Assembly: GCA_902595065.1 (NCBI GenBank)
Contig: CACJOM010000001.1
Location: forward strand, 632,001-696,000
Direction: 5' to 3'
Source of the DNA: an uncultured SAR86 cluster bacterium
GTDB taxonomy: Bacteria; Pseudomonadota; Gammaproteobacteria; Magnimaribacterales; D2472
DNA: 64,000 nt
Shown: one piece after another, positions 21,871-30,227 of the stretch
Numbering within the stretch: position 1 is the first letter of the stretch
Layout: each line of letters starts with the position of its first letter
Translations under genes and position numbers: made by a program
Notes under the pieces: model-generated
Database searches by the model: none
Told to the model about the DNA's origin: nothing
Seen by the model: the letters and a program-made list of their open reading frames with translations, nothing else

Positions 21871-23172
21871 ATGAAAATTCATATATTAGGCATTTGTGGC
21901 ACCTTTATGGGTGGGCTCGCACAAATTCTCGTTGAAAAAGGCCATACAGTTTCTGGCAGCGATAAACAATTTTATCCACCAATGTCTGATCAGTTAGATT
22001 CTCTTGGCGTGGAAATGATAAAAGGCTACGAAGAATCCTCTTTACCTTCTGCCGATCTTTATGTCATTGGGAATGCATTAAGCAGAGGCAATCCATGTGT
22101 TGAATATATTTTAAATCAAAAACTTGATTATACTTCTGGTCCTAAAATGTTAGGTGAAATAATTCGTGATAGAAAAGTAATTGCAGTATCAGGAACGCAT
22201 GGAAAAACTTCAACGTCATTTTTAATCTGTGAGATCTTTCAAGCACAAGGTATTGATGTGGGATTTTTAGTTGGAGGTGTTAGTGATGCATTTAAAAATT
22301 CTGCATGCCTAGGTTCATCAGAGTTTTTTGTAATTGAAGCCGATGAATATGACTCAGCATTTTTTGATAAACGCTCAAAATTTATTCATTATCATCCAGA
22401 TACACTAATTATAAATAATATCGAATTTGATCATGCAGACATATTTGATGACTTATCAGACATCTTAAAGCAATTCCATCACGTTATAAGAACAGTTCCC
22501 TCAAATGGCAATGTACTTTTTCATGATGGCGATGAAAATATTATAGATCTCATTGAGATGGGTTGTTGGTCAAACACACATAAACTTGGTGGAGAAGACA
22601 ATTTAAAGCTTTCAATTGAGGAGGGAATTATTCATTTTAATGATCAACAGTTCGATGTGAACGATCTGCCAATGTATGGCCGCCATAATTTAAATAACGT
22701 TGTGATGGCAATGTATACATCTTTTCTTTATGGAGTTGATCCACAGAAATCTTTTTCAGCACTTACGAATTCCAAGGGAGTTAAAAGAAGATTTGAAACA
22801 GTATTTAAGAACAGTGACAAAATAGTTATTGATGATTTTGCCCATCATCCAACAGCAATTTCATTTACTGTTCAAGCAGCAAAGAATCATTTTTCTGACA
22901 AAAAAATAGTGGGTATTATAGAGCTCGCGTCAAATACAATGTCTCGGGGACATCATGGCGGAGAATTGTATGATAGCGCTGCTGGATTAGAGCAAGTATA
23001 TTGGCTGAATTTATCAAGTAAAAAAAATCAAAACTTTGAATATGATTCAATAAATTTATTGTTGGAAGATCTAAAAAAAGATATAAATAATATTGATGTT
23101 ATATTAATAATGAGTAACAAAGACAGCAAAAAGATATCGGAGCCAATCATTGACCTCATCAAAAACAAATAA
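21871..23172 (+). CDS. mpl: Murein-peptide ligase Mpl
   Basis: A 433-residue Mur-ligase-family enzyme that attaches the recycled tripeptide L-Ala-gamma-D-Glu-meso-DAP to UDP-MurNAc. The start MKIHILGICGTFMGGLAQI is the Mpl form of the MurC N-terminus. The ATP loop is SGTHGKTSTS, followed by EADEYDSAFFDKRSKFIHY and NNIEFDHADIF, both characteristic of Mpl. I begin at the ATG of MKIHIL; an in-frame ATG 11 codons earlier lies inside the dyad and adds non-family residues. It implies cell-wall recycling. Its 3' end overlaps the next gene by 23 bp. Confidence 0.95.
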   Translation: MKIHILGICGTFMGGLAQILVEKGHTVSGSDKQFYPPMSDQLDSLGVEMIKGYEESSLPSADLYVIGNALSRGNPCVEYILNQKLDYTSGPKMLGEIIRDRKVIAVSGTHGKTSTSFLICEIFQAQGIDVGFLVGGVSDAFKNSACLGSSEFFVIEADEYDSAFFDKRSKFIHYHPDTLIINNIEFDHADIFDDLSDILKQFHHVIRTVPSNGNVLFHDGDENIIDLIEMGCWSNTHKLGGEDNLKLSIEEGIIHFNDQQFDVNDLPMYGRHNLNNVVMAMYTSFLYGVDPQKSFSALTNSKGVKRRFETVFKNSDKIVIDDFAHHPTAISFTVQAAKNHFSDKKIVGIIELASNTMSRGHHGGELYDSAAGLEQVYWLNLSSKKNQNFEYDSINLLLEDLKKDINNIDVILIMSNKDSKKISEPIIDLIKNK

Positions 23173-23749
23173 ACTTCCAGTCTTCCCCTTGGGATTAGTT
23201 GTTTTGCCTGGCACTATCCAAACGCTACAAATCTTCGAGCCTAGATATTTATCCATGGTAAAAAATTGCATGAGTACTGATACTGGCTTTGTTATAACTT
23301 TAAGCAAAAACAACCAATCCGGTGAGAGTTTTATGTCCCAGGGAACCTTTGTTGAAATTATTGACTTCAACCAGCTACCTAATGGATTGCTAGGGATCAC
23401 TGTGAAAGGATCCCAAAAAGTATCTATTAAGTCTGTAGAACAACTTGAATCAGGGTTGCATTACGCATCCATTTCTCCAATTTCTGAACCAGTGGTTGAT
23501 GATCAGGCTGTATTAGCTCAATTCCCCGAGCTAATAAACGTACTGAGCCAGCTTAAAGAACATCCCCAGGTGAAATCTTTGCCTTTAGAGATTGATCTGC
23601 TATCTGCTGAATCTGTAAGTTACCAATTAGCAGGATTAATTCCAATTACTCCTATTCAAAAACAAGCTTTACTAGAAGCATTTGATGCAACCCAGCGAAT
23701 GAATATCCTAGAAAAGCTAGTTAATAAAATTTCAGAGAACTCTACTTAA
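23150..23749 (+). CDS. LON-substrate-binding-domain protein
   Basis: A 199-residue protein made only of the N-terminal substrate-binding domain of Lon protease (LPVFPLGLVVLPGTIQTLQIFEPRYLSMVKNC), without the ATPase or protease domains. Such stand-alone proteins are widespread in proteobacteria and functionally uncertain. The start is TTG at 23150: the frame upstream closes at a TGA (23111-23113) without offering an ATG, and the domain begins ten codons in. It overlaps mpl by 23 bp and the convergent reductase gene by 4 bp. Confidence 0.87.
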   Translation: MTSSKTNKLPVFPLGLVVLPGTIQTLQIFEPRYLSMVKNCMSTDTGFVITLSKNNQSGESFMSQGTFVEIIDFNQLPNGLLGITVKGSQKVSIKSVEQLESGLHYASISPISEPVVDDQAVLAQFPELINVLSQLKEHPQVKSLPLEIDLLSAESVSYQLAGLIPITPIQKQALLEAFDATQRMNILEKLVNKISENST

Positions 23750-24753
23750 ATTTTTAATAACTGCTTACCTTTATTCTCCCCAGTAAAGAGCCTATTCAAA
23801 GTTTGAGGGCAATTTTCAATACCCTCTTGAATATCTTCTCTGTGTTGGAGTTTGCCTTCCATAACCCATGTAGCAATTTCCTCTAAGGCCGGTTGCGAGC
23901 GTGGAAGATAATCTAGGACTAAAAACCCTTGCATTGTTGCTCTCTTGAAGATTAAAGAAAATAAGTTGCTTGGTCCATCGGGTGGCCTAGTTGCATCATA
24001 GCCAGATGAGATTCCACCACACAAAAGTATTCGAGCATTTATATTGATTAAGTTAAGAACTGTTTCCAATATCTCGCCACCAACATTATCAAAATATATA
24101 TCGATTCCATTTTTCGCAACTTTTGGCAATTCTTCGTGAACATTTGAATTTTTATAATCAATTACATCATCCACGCCAACTTCTTTTAGCCAATTACATT
24201 TTTCCTTGCCGCCAGCAATTCCAATGACATGGCACTCTTTAAGTTTAGCAATTTGAGCTACAACGGATCCTGTTGCGCCTGCAGCACCTGAAACTAAAAC
24301 AGTTTCACCTGGTTTTGGATCACCAAGTTCCATCAATCCATAATAGGCTGTAATACCTGTTGTACCCATTACATTTAACATCGTTGGTATTGGGAGAAGA
24401 TCAGGAACTACCCTAAATCTGTCATCAGCCTCAGGTTTAGTTACGCAATGAGTCTGCCAGCCTACAAAACCAAATGTTAAATCGCCGACTTTAAAATCTG
24501 GATTTCTAGATTCAAGTATTCTGCCCATTCCACCCGATCGAACGACTTCACCAATTTGAACAGGCGGTAGATATCCAGGCACATCATTAAGCCATCCTCT
24601 TTGAGTTGGATCAAATGAGAGATAAATATTTTCAAGTAGAATCTCACCATCTTGAATCTCAGGGAGAGTCTCTGTAATCATTTCAAAATCTGAATCTTTT
24701 ACCAATCCACTTGGTCTTTCTTTTAAAATCCATTTTTTATTTTCAATCCCCAT
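23746..24753 (-). CDS. NADPH-dependent zinc-free MDR reductase (CurA/PTGR-like)
   Basis: A 335-residue medium-chain reductase without zinc ligands. The family start NKKWILKERPSGLVKDSDFEM, the SFDPTQRGWL block and the NADPH loop SGAAGATGSVVAQIAK place it with CurA/YncB and leukotriene B4 12-hydroxydehydrogenase, enzymes that reduce alpha,beta-unsaturated carbonyls (alkenals, enones) and so detoxify electrophiles. It has a good ribosome binding site (AGGAGAT) and a ~57-nt leader from a MerR-type promoter, which fits induction by reactive electrophiles. Confidence 0.92.
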   Translation of the reverse strand: MGIENKKWILKERPSGLVKDSDFEMITETLPEIQDGEILLENIYLSFDPTQRGWLNDVPGYLPPVQIGEVVRSGGMGRILESRNPDFKVGDLTFGFVGWQTHCVTKPEADDRFRVVPDLLPIPTMLNVMGTTGITAYYGLMELGDPKPGETVLVSGAAGATGSVVAQIAKLKECHVIGIAGGKEKCNWLKEVGVDDVIDYKNSNVHEELPKVAKNGIDIYFDNVGGEILETVLNLININARILLCGGISSGYDATRPPDGPSNLFSLIFKRATMQGFLVLDYLPRSQPALEEIATWVMEGKLQHREDIQEGIENCPQTLNRLFTGENKGKQLLKI

Positions 24754-24817
24754 ATTATCTCCTGAATTATTTTCTTAAATTTAGCTTATTTAACCACCTA
24801 AATTGAATTTATGAAGA

Positions 24818-24848
24818 ACTATACAACTTAGAGCATGCTCTAAGTCAA
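24818..24848 (-). promoter_or_regulatory. MerR-family-type promoter with 20-bp palindrome
   Basis: On the minus strand: TTGACT (24848-24843), a 19-bp spacer and TATAGT (24823-24818). The perfect palindrome ACTTAGAGCATGCTCTAAGT (24826-24845) occupies the spacer and overlaps the -35. An over-long 19-bp spacer with a centred dyad is the defining layout of promoters activated by MerR-family regulators (SoxR, NmlR/AdhR and similar). It points to the NADPH reductase gene 65 bp downstream. No merR gene is in the window. Confidence 0.8.
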
Positions 24849-24858
24849 GTAATAATAC

Positions 24859-25314
24859 TTAATCAATCTTACTTGATTGATGAGTAGTATTTCTTTTAAG
24901 AGGTGGCTTATTTGCTTTAATTCTTATCCAATTTAAAGCCCTAAAAATAGAGGGTTTGTTAACAATTTTTTTTTCTAATCTATATTTTCCTGGATAATTT
25001 ATTAATAGCAATCCTGTTACTATTGTAAGAAGCCCTTGTCCTGGCAAAACTAGCATTAATAGACCCCCAATAATAAGTAATAGTCCAATTATATTTTTAA
25101 TAAATATTACTGTTAATCTTAGAATTGGTTTTTGCTCATGCCATTTTGTTGGTTTCCTCTTAGATGCTAGAAAATAATCCTCCGGTATATTTGCTATAAA
25201 CCAACTAATACCCAAAATACTTAGTAGAAAAATAAATATAGAGCTTATGCCTAAGCCTACTAGTATTTCTGGGTGGCTAGAAAACCACTGTATAAAAGAA
25301 TTCACATAATTCAT
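24859..25314 (-). CDS. PGPGW-type small membrane protein
   Basis: A 151-residue inner-membrane protein with one N-terminal helix (about 16-40) and a second hairpin (about 70-105) carrying LMLVLPGQGLLTIVTGLLLINYPGK-like sequence, the LPGxG signature of the putative transmembrane PGPGW family. The C-terminus is basic and cytoplasmic. Function unknown. It is transcribed away from rsfS; the 159-bp gap between them holds AT-rich sequence in which I see no firm promoter pair. Downstream it faces the MerR-type promoter region. Confidence 0.65.
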   Translation of the reverse strand: MNYVNSFIQWFSSHPEILVGLGISSIFIFLLSILGISWFIANIPEDYFLASKRKPTKWHEQKPILRLTVIFIKNIIGLLLIIGGLLMLVLPGQGLLTIVTGLLLINYPGKYRLEKKIVNKPSIFRALNWIRIKANKPPLKRNTTHQSSKID

Positions 25315-25473
25315 ATACTCATCTTAATCAAAAGATTGATTGATAGAGTATATAAATAAGAAATATTTAATAGATTTATTCTTTCAAGTTAGATATTCTG
25401 ATTCTTAAGCTTGGACATAAAAATAAAATTAATTCAAACAACTTCAAATTGTACCCCAAGGTGAATCATTGCT

Positions 25474-25812
25474 ATGAGTAATCCCGATTTAAAAAGTATT
25501 TGTTATGAGGCTCTAGATGGTCTTAAGGCTCAGAATATTCTTGTTTTAGATATTCGTGAAATTTCTGGTTTTGCTGATTGGTTTATTATAGCCACTGCTT
25601 CTTCTTCAAGAAATGCAAAAGCAATTTCAAATAAATTAATTGAGTCAATAAAACTTCATCATCAGTCTTTTATAGGAATTGAAGGTCTAGACGATTCAGA
25701 ATGGATTTTGGTTGATTGTGGAGATGTTGTGGTAAACATAATGCTACAAGAAACTCGTGAATTTTATGATTTAGAAAGTTTGTGGGGTGAAAAGACTCTT
25801 GTTTTTGCGTGA
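25474..25812 (+). CDS. rsfS: Ribosomal silencing factor RsfS
   Basis: A 112-residue protein of the RsfS/YbeB family, which binds uL14 and blocks 50S-30S joining in starvation. Characteristic text: LDIREISGFADWFIIATASSSRNAKAIS and DSEWILVDCGDVVVNIMLQETREFYDLESLWG. It is preceded by AAGGTG about 9 bases before the ATG. It overlaps rlmH by one base and heads the rsfS-rlmH-mrdA-rodA-mltB-dacA run. nadD, which usually precedes it in gammaproteobacteria, is absent. Confidence 0.96.
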   Translation: MSNPDLKSICYEALDGLKAQNILVLDIREISGFADWFIIATASSSRNAKAISNKLIESIKLHHQSFIGIEGLDDSEWILVDCGDVVVNIMLQETREFYDLESLWGEKTLVFA

Positions 25813-26276
25813 TGAAATGCAAAATTATCAGCATTACTCATAAGCCGTCTGATTGGGAGAGACAGGCAATTCAATTTTATTCCAAACAGCTACCTAATCA
25901 TTTTCAAGTTTCTTATGCTGAAGTAAAACCTTTTTCTTCAAAATCAATGAATGTAAAATCCATACTAGAGGCTGAAGGTGAGGAAATATTAAAACATGTT
26001 GATTTGGATGCTTATGTCATTCTTTGGGACAGACAAGGGCAAAGGATAAGCAGTCTTGGTTTTGCAGATCTATTGCAAGATCAAATAGATTATGGAAAAA
26101 ACATAAATTTTATTATCGGCGGTGCTCACGGAGCATCAAAGAAGATTCTTGAATTTTCGCAATTAATTTTATCTGCTTCAGAATTAACTTTTCCTCACAG
26201 GCTTTTTAAAATATTTTTAATGGAGCAAATTTACAGAGCAAGCACAATTCATAAAAAACACCCATATCATAAATAA
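25812..26276 (+). CDS. rlmH: 23S rRNA pseudouridine-1915 N3-methyltransferase
   Basis: A 154-residue SPOUT methyltransferase that methylates pseudouridine 1915 in helix 69 of 23S rRNA on the 70S ribosome. The knot region reads INFIIGGAHGASKKIL, followed by the C-terminal LTFPHRLFKIFLMEQIYRA and the final HPYHK tail that is conserved to the terminus. I use the ATG at 25812, which overlaps the rsfS stop (TGATG); a GTG one codon earlier is possible. It overlaps mrdA by one base (TAATG). Confidence 0.96.
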   Translation: MKCKIISITHKPSDWERQAIQFYSKQLPNHFQVSYAEVKPFSSKSMNVKSILEAEGEEILKHVDLDAYVILWDRQGQRISSLGFADLLQDQIDYGKNINFIIGGAHGASKKILEFSQLILSASELTFPHRLFKIFLMEQIYRASTIHKKHPYHK

Positions 26277-28111
26277 TGATTTTTGAAGAAAGGCAGATCG
26301 AAAAAAATAATTTTTCATCAAGAGCAACATTACTTTTTGGTTTTATTATATTGGTGCTAATAGCTGTATTAATAAAAGTTTTCTCTTTGCAAGTTTCTGG
26401 ATACTCAGATTATCAACTTGCTGCATTAAAAAATAAAAATTATGCCGTGCCTGTTCAGTCACTTAGAGGTGAGATTTTTGATAGAAAGGGAAGAGCTCTT
26501 GTTAAAAATGAACCAACCTTTGATTTAATCACCCGTCCAAATCTTATTTTAGATATAGATTCTTTTTTAGAAGAAATTGGGCCGGTAATTTTTCTTTCTC
26601 AAGCTGATAAGTTGAAGTATAAAAAACTTCAGAAAGAGAAAGCATTTGTAAATAAAGAATTAGTTTTAAAAAAAGATCTTTCTGCTGAAGAGATTGCGCG
26701 ATTCAATGTAAGAAGTTTCAATTTTCAGAATGCATTTATAGCAAAACGGTATAGAAGGATAAGTGATTATCCATTAATTTTTTCACATGTTTTAGGGTAT
26801 ACATCAAGAACTGATGATGATTATCAATCAATGCCCGAAATTCCAAGGAGTCATTGGAAAGATGCCGAATTGTCCTATGCTCATGGTCTTATTAAGGGTC
26901 GCACAGGATTAGAGCAGATTTACAATGATCACTTGAGTGGTAAGCATGGTCAAAGGGTGTATGAGATGAATGCAAGAGGTCAATTCGTTCAGCCACTTTC
27001 TTTTTTTGAACCCGTAAAAGGATCTGACTTGTTCACTAATTTAGATATAGAGGCCCAAAAAAGTGCAGCAAAATATCTTGGTGATAGAAAAGGTGCGGTT
27101 GTAGCTATAGATCTTGAATCTGGAGGCATCAATGTTTTATATAGTTCGCCTGCTTATTCAATAAATAAGCTTTCTAATGGCATGAATGAAATTGAGTTTC
27201 AAGATCTAATTAATGATCCTGATAAACCTTTTTTTAATAGGGCTATTCAAGGAAGATATCCACCAGCATCAACTATTAAGCCTGCAATTGGCATGTATGG
27301 GCTATCAAAAAATATTGTTAACTGGGATTTTGAGATGAAAGATCCTGGATTTTTTACTTTACCTGAGACTGGAAGAGTGTTTAGAGGATGGCGTAAAGGA
27401 GGTCATGGAAAAGTAGATATGCACAAAGCATTTTTAGTTAGTTCAAATACTTATTTCTTCTCACTTGCTTATCAGGCAGATATTCAAGAGCTAGCAAATC
27501 ATCTATCGAGCCTTGGGTTTGGTCAAAAAGTTTGTTTAGATTGCTTTGATGAAGATCAGGCGTTCATTCCAACCCCTGAATGGAAATACAGCACAATGAA
27601 TGCAGGTTGGGTTAAAGGTGACACGGTTAACTTAGGTATTGGGCAAGGCTATTTAGTTACTACTCCAATGCAGTTAGCAAATTATGCCTCTCTTCTTGCA
27701 ACTAAAGGAAAGTTTCTCGAGCCCTCCATCGTGATCTTAGGGAATCAAAAAAAATCTAAAAAAATCTGGCAAGATAATGGATTTGATAATTCGGATTGGA
27801 GCAAAATGCATACTGCTTTACTTGGTGTCATTGAGAGTGACTATGGAACAGCTAGAAGCATTCGAGACCTTAAAGAATTTAAAGTGGCTGGAAAATCAGG
27901 CACAGCAGAGCTTGTTAGCTTGGATAGTAAGGAGGCATATCAAGAGGTTAGAACCTCAGAATTGCTAAGAGACCATTCTATAATTATTACTTTTGGACCA
28001 ATGCCCAATCCAAGATATGCTGTATCGGTAGTAATTGAAAATGGTGAAAGCGGGGGAGCTGTTGCTGGACCAGTAGCAATAGAAGTTTTAAAGAGCTTGA
28101 TCAATGAATAA
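26276..28111 (+). CDS. mrdA: Penicillin-binding protein 2 (elongasome transpeptidase)
   Basis: A 611-residue class B PBP that crosslinks peptidoglycan during side-wall elongation with RodA. It has one N-terminal membrane anchor (about 17-40), the pedestal domain with SLRGEIFDRKG, and the transpeptidase with S332-TI-K335, the S389-S-N391 motif and K540-SGT. The length is normal. It overlaps rodA by 8 bp, implying coupled translation of the two partners. Rod-shaped growth is expected, although mreBCD are not in the window. Confidence 0.96.
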   Translation: MIFEERQIEKNNFSSRATLLFGFIILVLIAVLIKVFSLQVSGYSDYQLAALKNKNYAVPVQSLRGEIFDRKGRALVKNEPTFDLITRPNLILDIDSFLEEIGPVIFLSQADKLKYKKLQKEKAFVNKELVLKKDLSAEEIARFNVRSFNFQNAFIAKRYRRISDYPLIFSHVLGYTSRTDDDYQSMPEIPRSHWKDAELSYAHGLIKGRTGLEQIYNDHLSGKHGQRVYEMNARGQFVQPLSFFEPVKGSDLFTNLDIEAQKSAAKYLGDRKGAVVAIDLESGGINVLYSSPAYSINKLSNGMNEIEFQDLINDPDKPFFNRAIQGRYPPASTIKPAIGMYGLSKNIVNWDFEMKDPGFFTLPETGRVFRGWRKGGHGKVDMHKAFLVSSNTYFFSLAYQADIQELANHLSSLGFGQKVCLDCFDEDQAFIPTPEWKYSTMNAGWVKGDTVNLGIGQGYLVTTPMQLANYASLLATKGKFLEPSIVILGNQKKSKKIWQDNGFDNSDWSKMHTALLGVIESDYGTARSIRDLKEFKVAGKSGTAELVSLDSKEAYQEVRTSELLRDHSIIITFGPMPNPRYAVSVVIENGESGGAVAGPVAIEVLKSLINE

Positions 28112-29192
28112 GCCATTTCAAAAAATTTACTTTGACCCATACATTTTTTTTAGCCTTTTCTTGTTATCTATACTTGGCTTATTTTTTTTATTTTCTGCTT
28201 CAAACGCAGATATGAGCATTGTGTTCAAGCAATTTATTTATGTTGTTGTTGGATTTATTGTCATGATTTTAATTAGTCAGCCTGATCCAGATATTTTTAG
28301 AAGGATGTCAGGCTTATTTCTAATTTTCTCCCTATTGCTTTTAGGCATAACCTATTTATTTGGTCCTGAAATCAATGGAGCGCAAAGATGGGTTAGGATT
28401 GGTCCCATGTCTTTTCAATCCTCTGAATTATTAAAACTAGCTGTACCAATTTTTCTAGCTAAATTTTTATTTGATAAAAAACTCCCAATTCAAAGAAAAG
28501 AAATAATCATTAGCCTGCTAATTATATTTTGTTGTTTTTTCATAGTTTTTAGACAGCCTGATCTTGGAACTGCATTAATCATTGCTTGCTCAGGTCTTCT
28601 TGTGCTTTTTCTATCTGGTTTAAGTTGGAGTTTTATCGGTGGATCAATCATCCTGCTTATCATAAGCTCACCATTTATTTGGAATATTTTGTTACAACCA
28701 TTTCAACGACAAAGGATAGCAACATTTTTTAATCCAGAATCGGATCCTTTTGGAGCAAGTTGGAACATTATCCAATCAAAAGTAGCTATTGGTTCAGGTG
28801 GTTTGCTGGGTAAGGGTTTTGGTGAGGGGTCTCAGACACAACTAAATTTTCTTCCTGAGACAGAGACGGATTTTATTTTTTCTGTAATAGGAGAAGAATT
28901 TGGATTTCTCGGAGTGTTATTACTTTTAAGCATATATTTATTTTTACTATTGAGGTGTTTTTATTTGGCTTTAAGTGCTCGAGATAGGTTTTGCAGATTA
29001 GTTATTGGAGGCTTAAGTCTTACGTTTGCTGCAAATTTAATTATAAATTTATGTATGGTAGTAGGCCTTCTTCCAGTTGTAGGCATGCCTTTGCCATTCA
29101 TAAGCAAAGGGGGCTCATCATTGATGTCTTTATTTATTGCTTTTGGCATAATTGTCTCAATGGGCACACATAAAAAATTTTTACCTCAATGA
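28104..29192 (+). CDS. rodA: Peptidoglycan glycosyltransferase RodA
   Basis: A 362-residue SEDS-family polytopic membrane protein with about ten helices, the glycan polymerase of the elongasome. Conserved blocks are NGAQRWVRIGPMSFQSSELLKL near residue 92, SLGLSW-like membrane segments, FLPETETDFIFSVIGEEFGFLG, and the C-terminal GMPLPFISKGGSSL. The neighbours mrdA and mltB set it as RodA rather than FtsW. It overlaps mltB by 4 bp. Confidence 0.95.
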   Translation: MNKPFQKIYFDPYIFFSLFLLSILGLFFLFSASNADMSIVFKQFIYVVVGFIVMILISQPDPDIFRRMSGLFLIFSLLLLGITYLFGPEINGAQRWVRIGPMSFQSSELLKLAVPIFLAKFLFDKKLPIQRKEIIISLLIIFCCFFIVFRQPDLGTALIIACSGLLVLFLSGLSWSFIGGSIILLIISSPFIWNILLQPFQRQRIATFFNPESDPFGASWNIIQSKVAIGSGGLLGKGFGEGSQTQLNFLPETETDFIFSVIGEEFGFLGVLLLLSIYLFLLLRCFYLALSARDRFCRLVIGGLSLTFAANLIINLCMVVGLLPVVGMPLPFISKGGSSLMSLFIAFGIIVSMGTHKKFLPQ

Positions 29193-30217
29193 AATATCTA
29201 TTTTTAGTTTTTCTTATATCTTCAAATCCAATTCTTGCTAATTACTCTGAGCACTCTGAAGCGCGTGATGTTATTGAGACCCTTGTAAAAGAGCATGGTT
29301 TTGATGAGAGTTATGTCATTCAAATACTTAAGACTGCCAAAAAGCAGGATAAGATCCTGCAATCAATGTCATCTCCAGCGGAATTCACTTGGACATGGGA
29401 TAGATACAGAAAGCTTTTTTTAGAAGAAAAGCGTATTTCTAATGGAAAAAAATTTATTAGAGACAATTCTGATTTATTTAATAGAGTTGAAGATGAGTTT
29501 GGTGTGCCGAGGGAAATTATTACCTCTATTTTGGGAGTAGAAACTAGGTACGGAAAAATAAAGGGTAGTTATAGAGTGCTTGATAGCCTTGCAACTCTTG
29601 GCTTTGATTTTCCTAGACGATCAAAATTCTTTAAAAGCGAGCTTATTCAATTTTTTATTCTTACAAGGGAGAATAATTTAGATATAAATACTATTCTTGG
29701 CTCATATGCGGGCGCTATGGGATATGGGCAGTTTATTTCCTCAAGTTATAGAGCCTATGCAATAGATTATGATGGTGATGGATATGCAGACCTCTTTAAT
29801 TCAGTTCCAGATGCCGTTGCTAGCATTGCTAATTACCTAAAAAAACATGGATGGAAAAAAGATGGTGCAATAGTAAGGAGTGTGAAGTTAAATTCAGTTA
29901 GCAAGACATATAAACATCAAAGTAATTTAAACAAATTTATTCCTCTCAAGTTTACCGAGGGCACAGAAGAGAAATATGTTGTTAAAGAAGGCGATAGCCT
30001 GTTATCAATTGCAATTAGTCATAATCTTCAATTAAAACAATTGATGAGTATCAACAATATTAAAGATAAAAACTTTATTAAGAGCGGTCAAACCATTCTA
30101 TTGAATAAACCAAAGGACTTATATTTTATAGGTGATGATAATTTTATTGCGATTACTAAATATAATCGTAGTCATTTTTATGCCAAAGCCGTGTATGATT
30201 TATCCTTAGAATTTTAG
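29189..30217 (+). CDS. mltB: Lytic murein transglycosylase B with embedded LysM domain
   Basis: A 342-residue GH103 lytic transglycosylase that cleaves MurNAc-GlcNAc bonds. A signal peptide ends near residue 18 (no lipobox, so periplasmic rather than lipid-anchored). The catalytic glutamate is E118 in LGVETRYGK, and SYAGAMGYGQFISSSY and the DYDGDGYADL calcium-like loop follow. Unusually, a LysM glycan-binding module (about 261-305, EKYVVKEGDSLLSIA...) sits before the final MltB motif NFIAITKYNRSHFYAKAV (318-335), replacing the subdomain present there in E. coli MltB. It lies in the operon between rodA and dacA; rlpA, often between them, is absent. Confidence 0.93.
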   Translation: MKYLFLVFLISSNPILANYSEHSEARDVIETLVKEHGFDESYVIQILKTAKKQDKILQSMSSPAEFTWTWDRYRKLFLEEKRISNGKKFIRDNSDLFNRVEDEFGVPREIITSILGVETRYGKIKGSYRVLDSLATLGFDFPRRSKFFKSELIQFFILTRENNLDINTILGSYAGAMGYGQFISSSYRAYAIDYDGDGYADLFNSVPDAVASIANYLKKHGWKKDGAIVRSVKLNSVSKTYKHQSNLNKFIPLKFTEGTEEKYVVKEGDSLLSIAISHNLQLKQLMSINNIKDKNFIKSGQTILLNKPKDLYFIGDDNFIAITKYNRSHFYAKAVYDLSLEF

Positions 30218-30227
30218 TGACTTTATT

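Noticed and set aside
25315..25473. A tRNA, small RNA or riboswitch in the gap before rsfS
   Set aside because: No cloverleaf, CCA end or long paired structure could be traced; the region looks like plain AT-rich promoter DNA.
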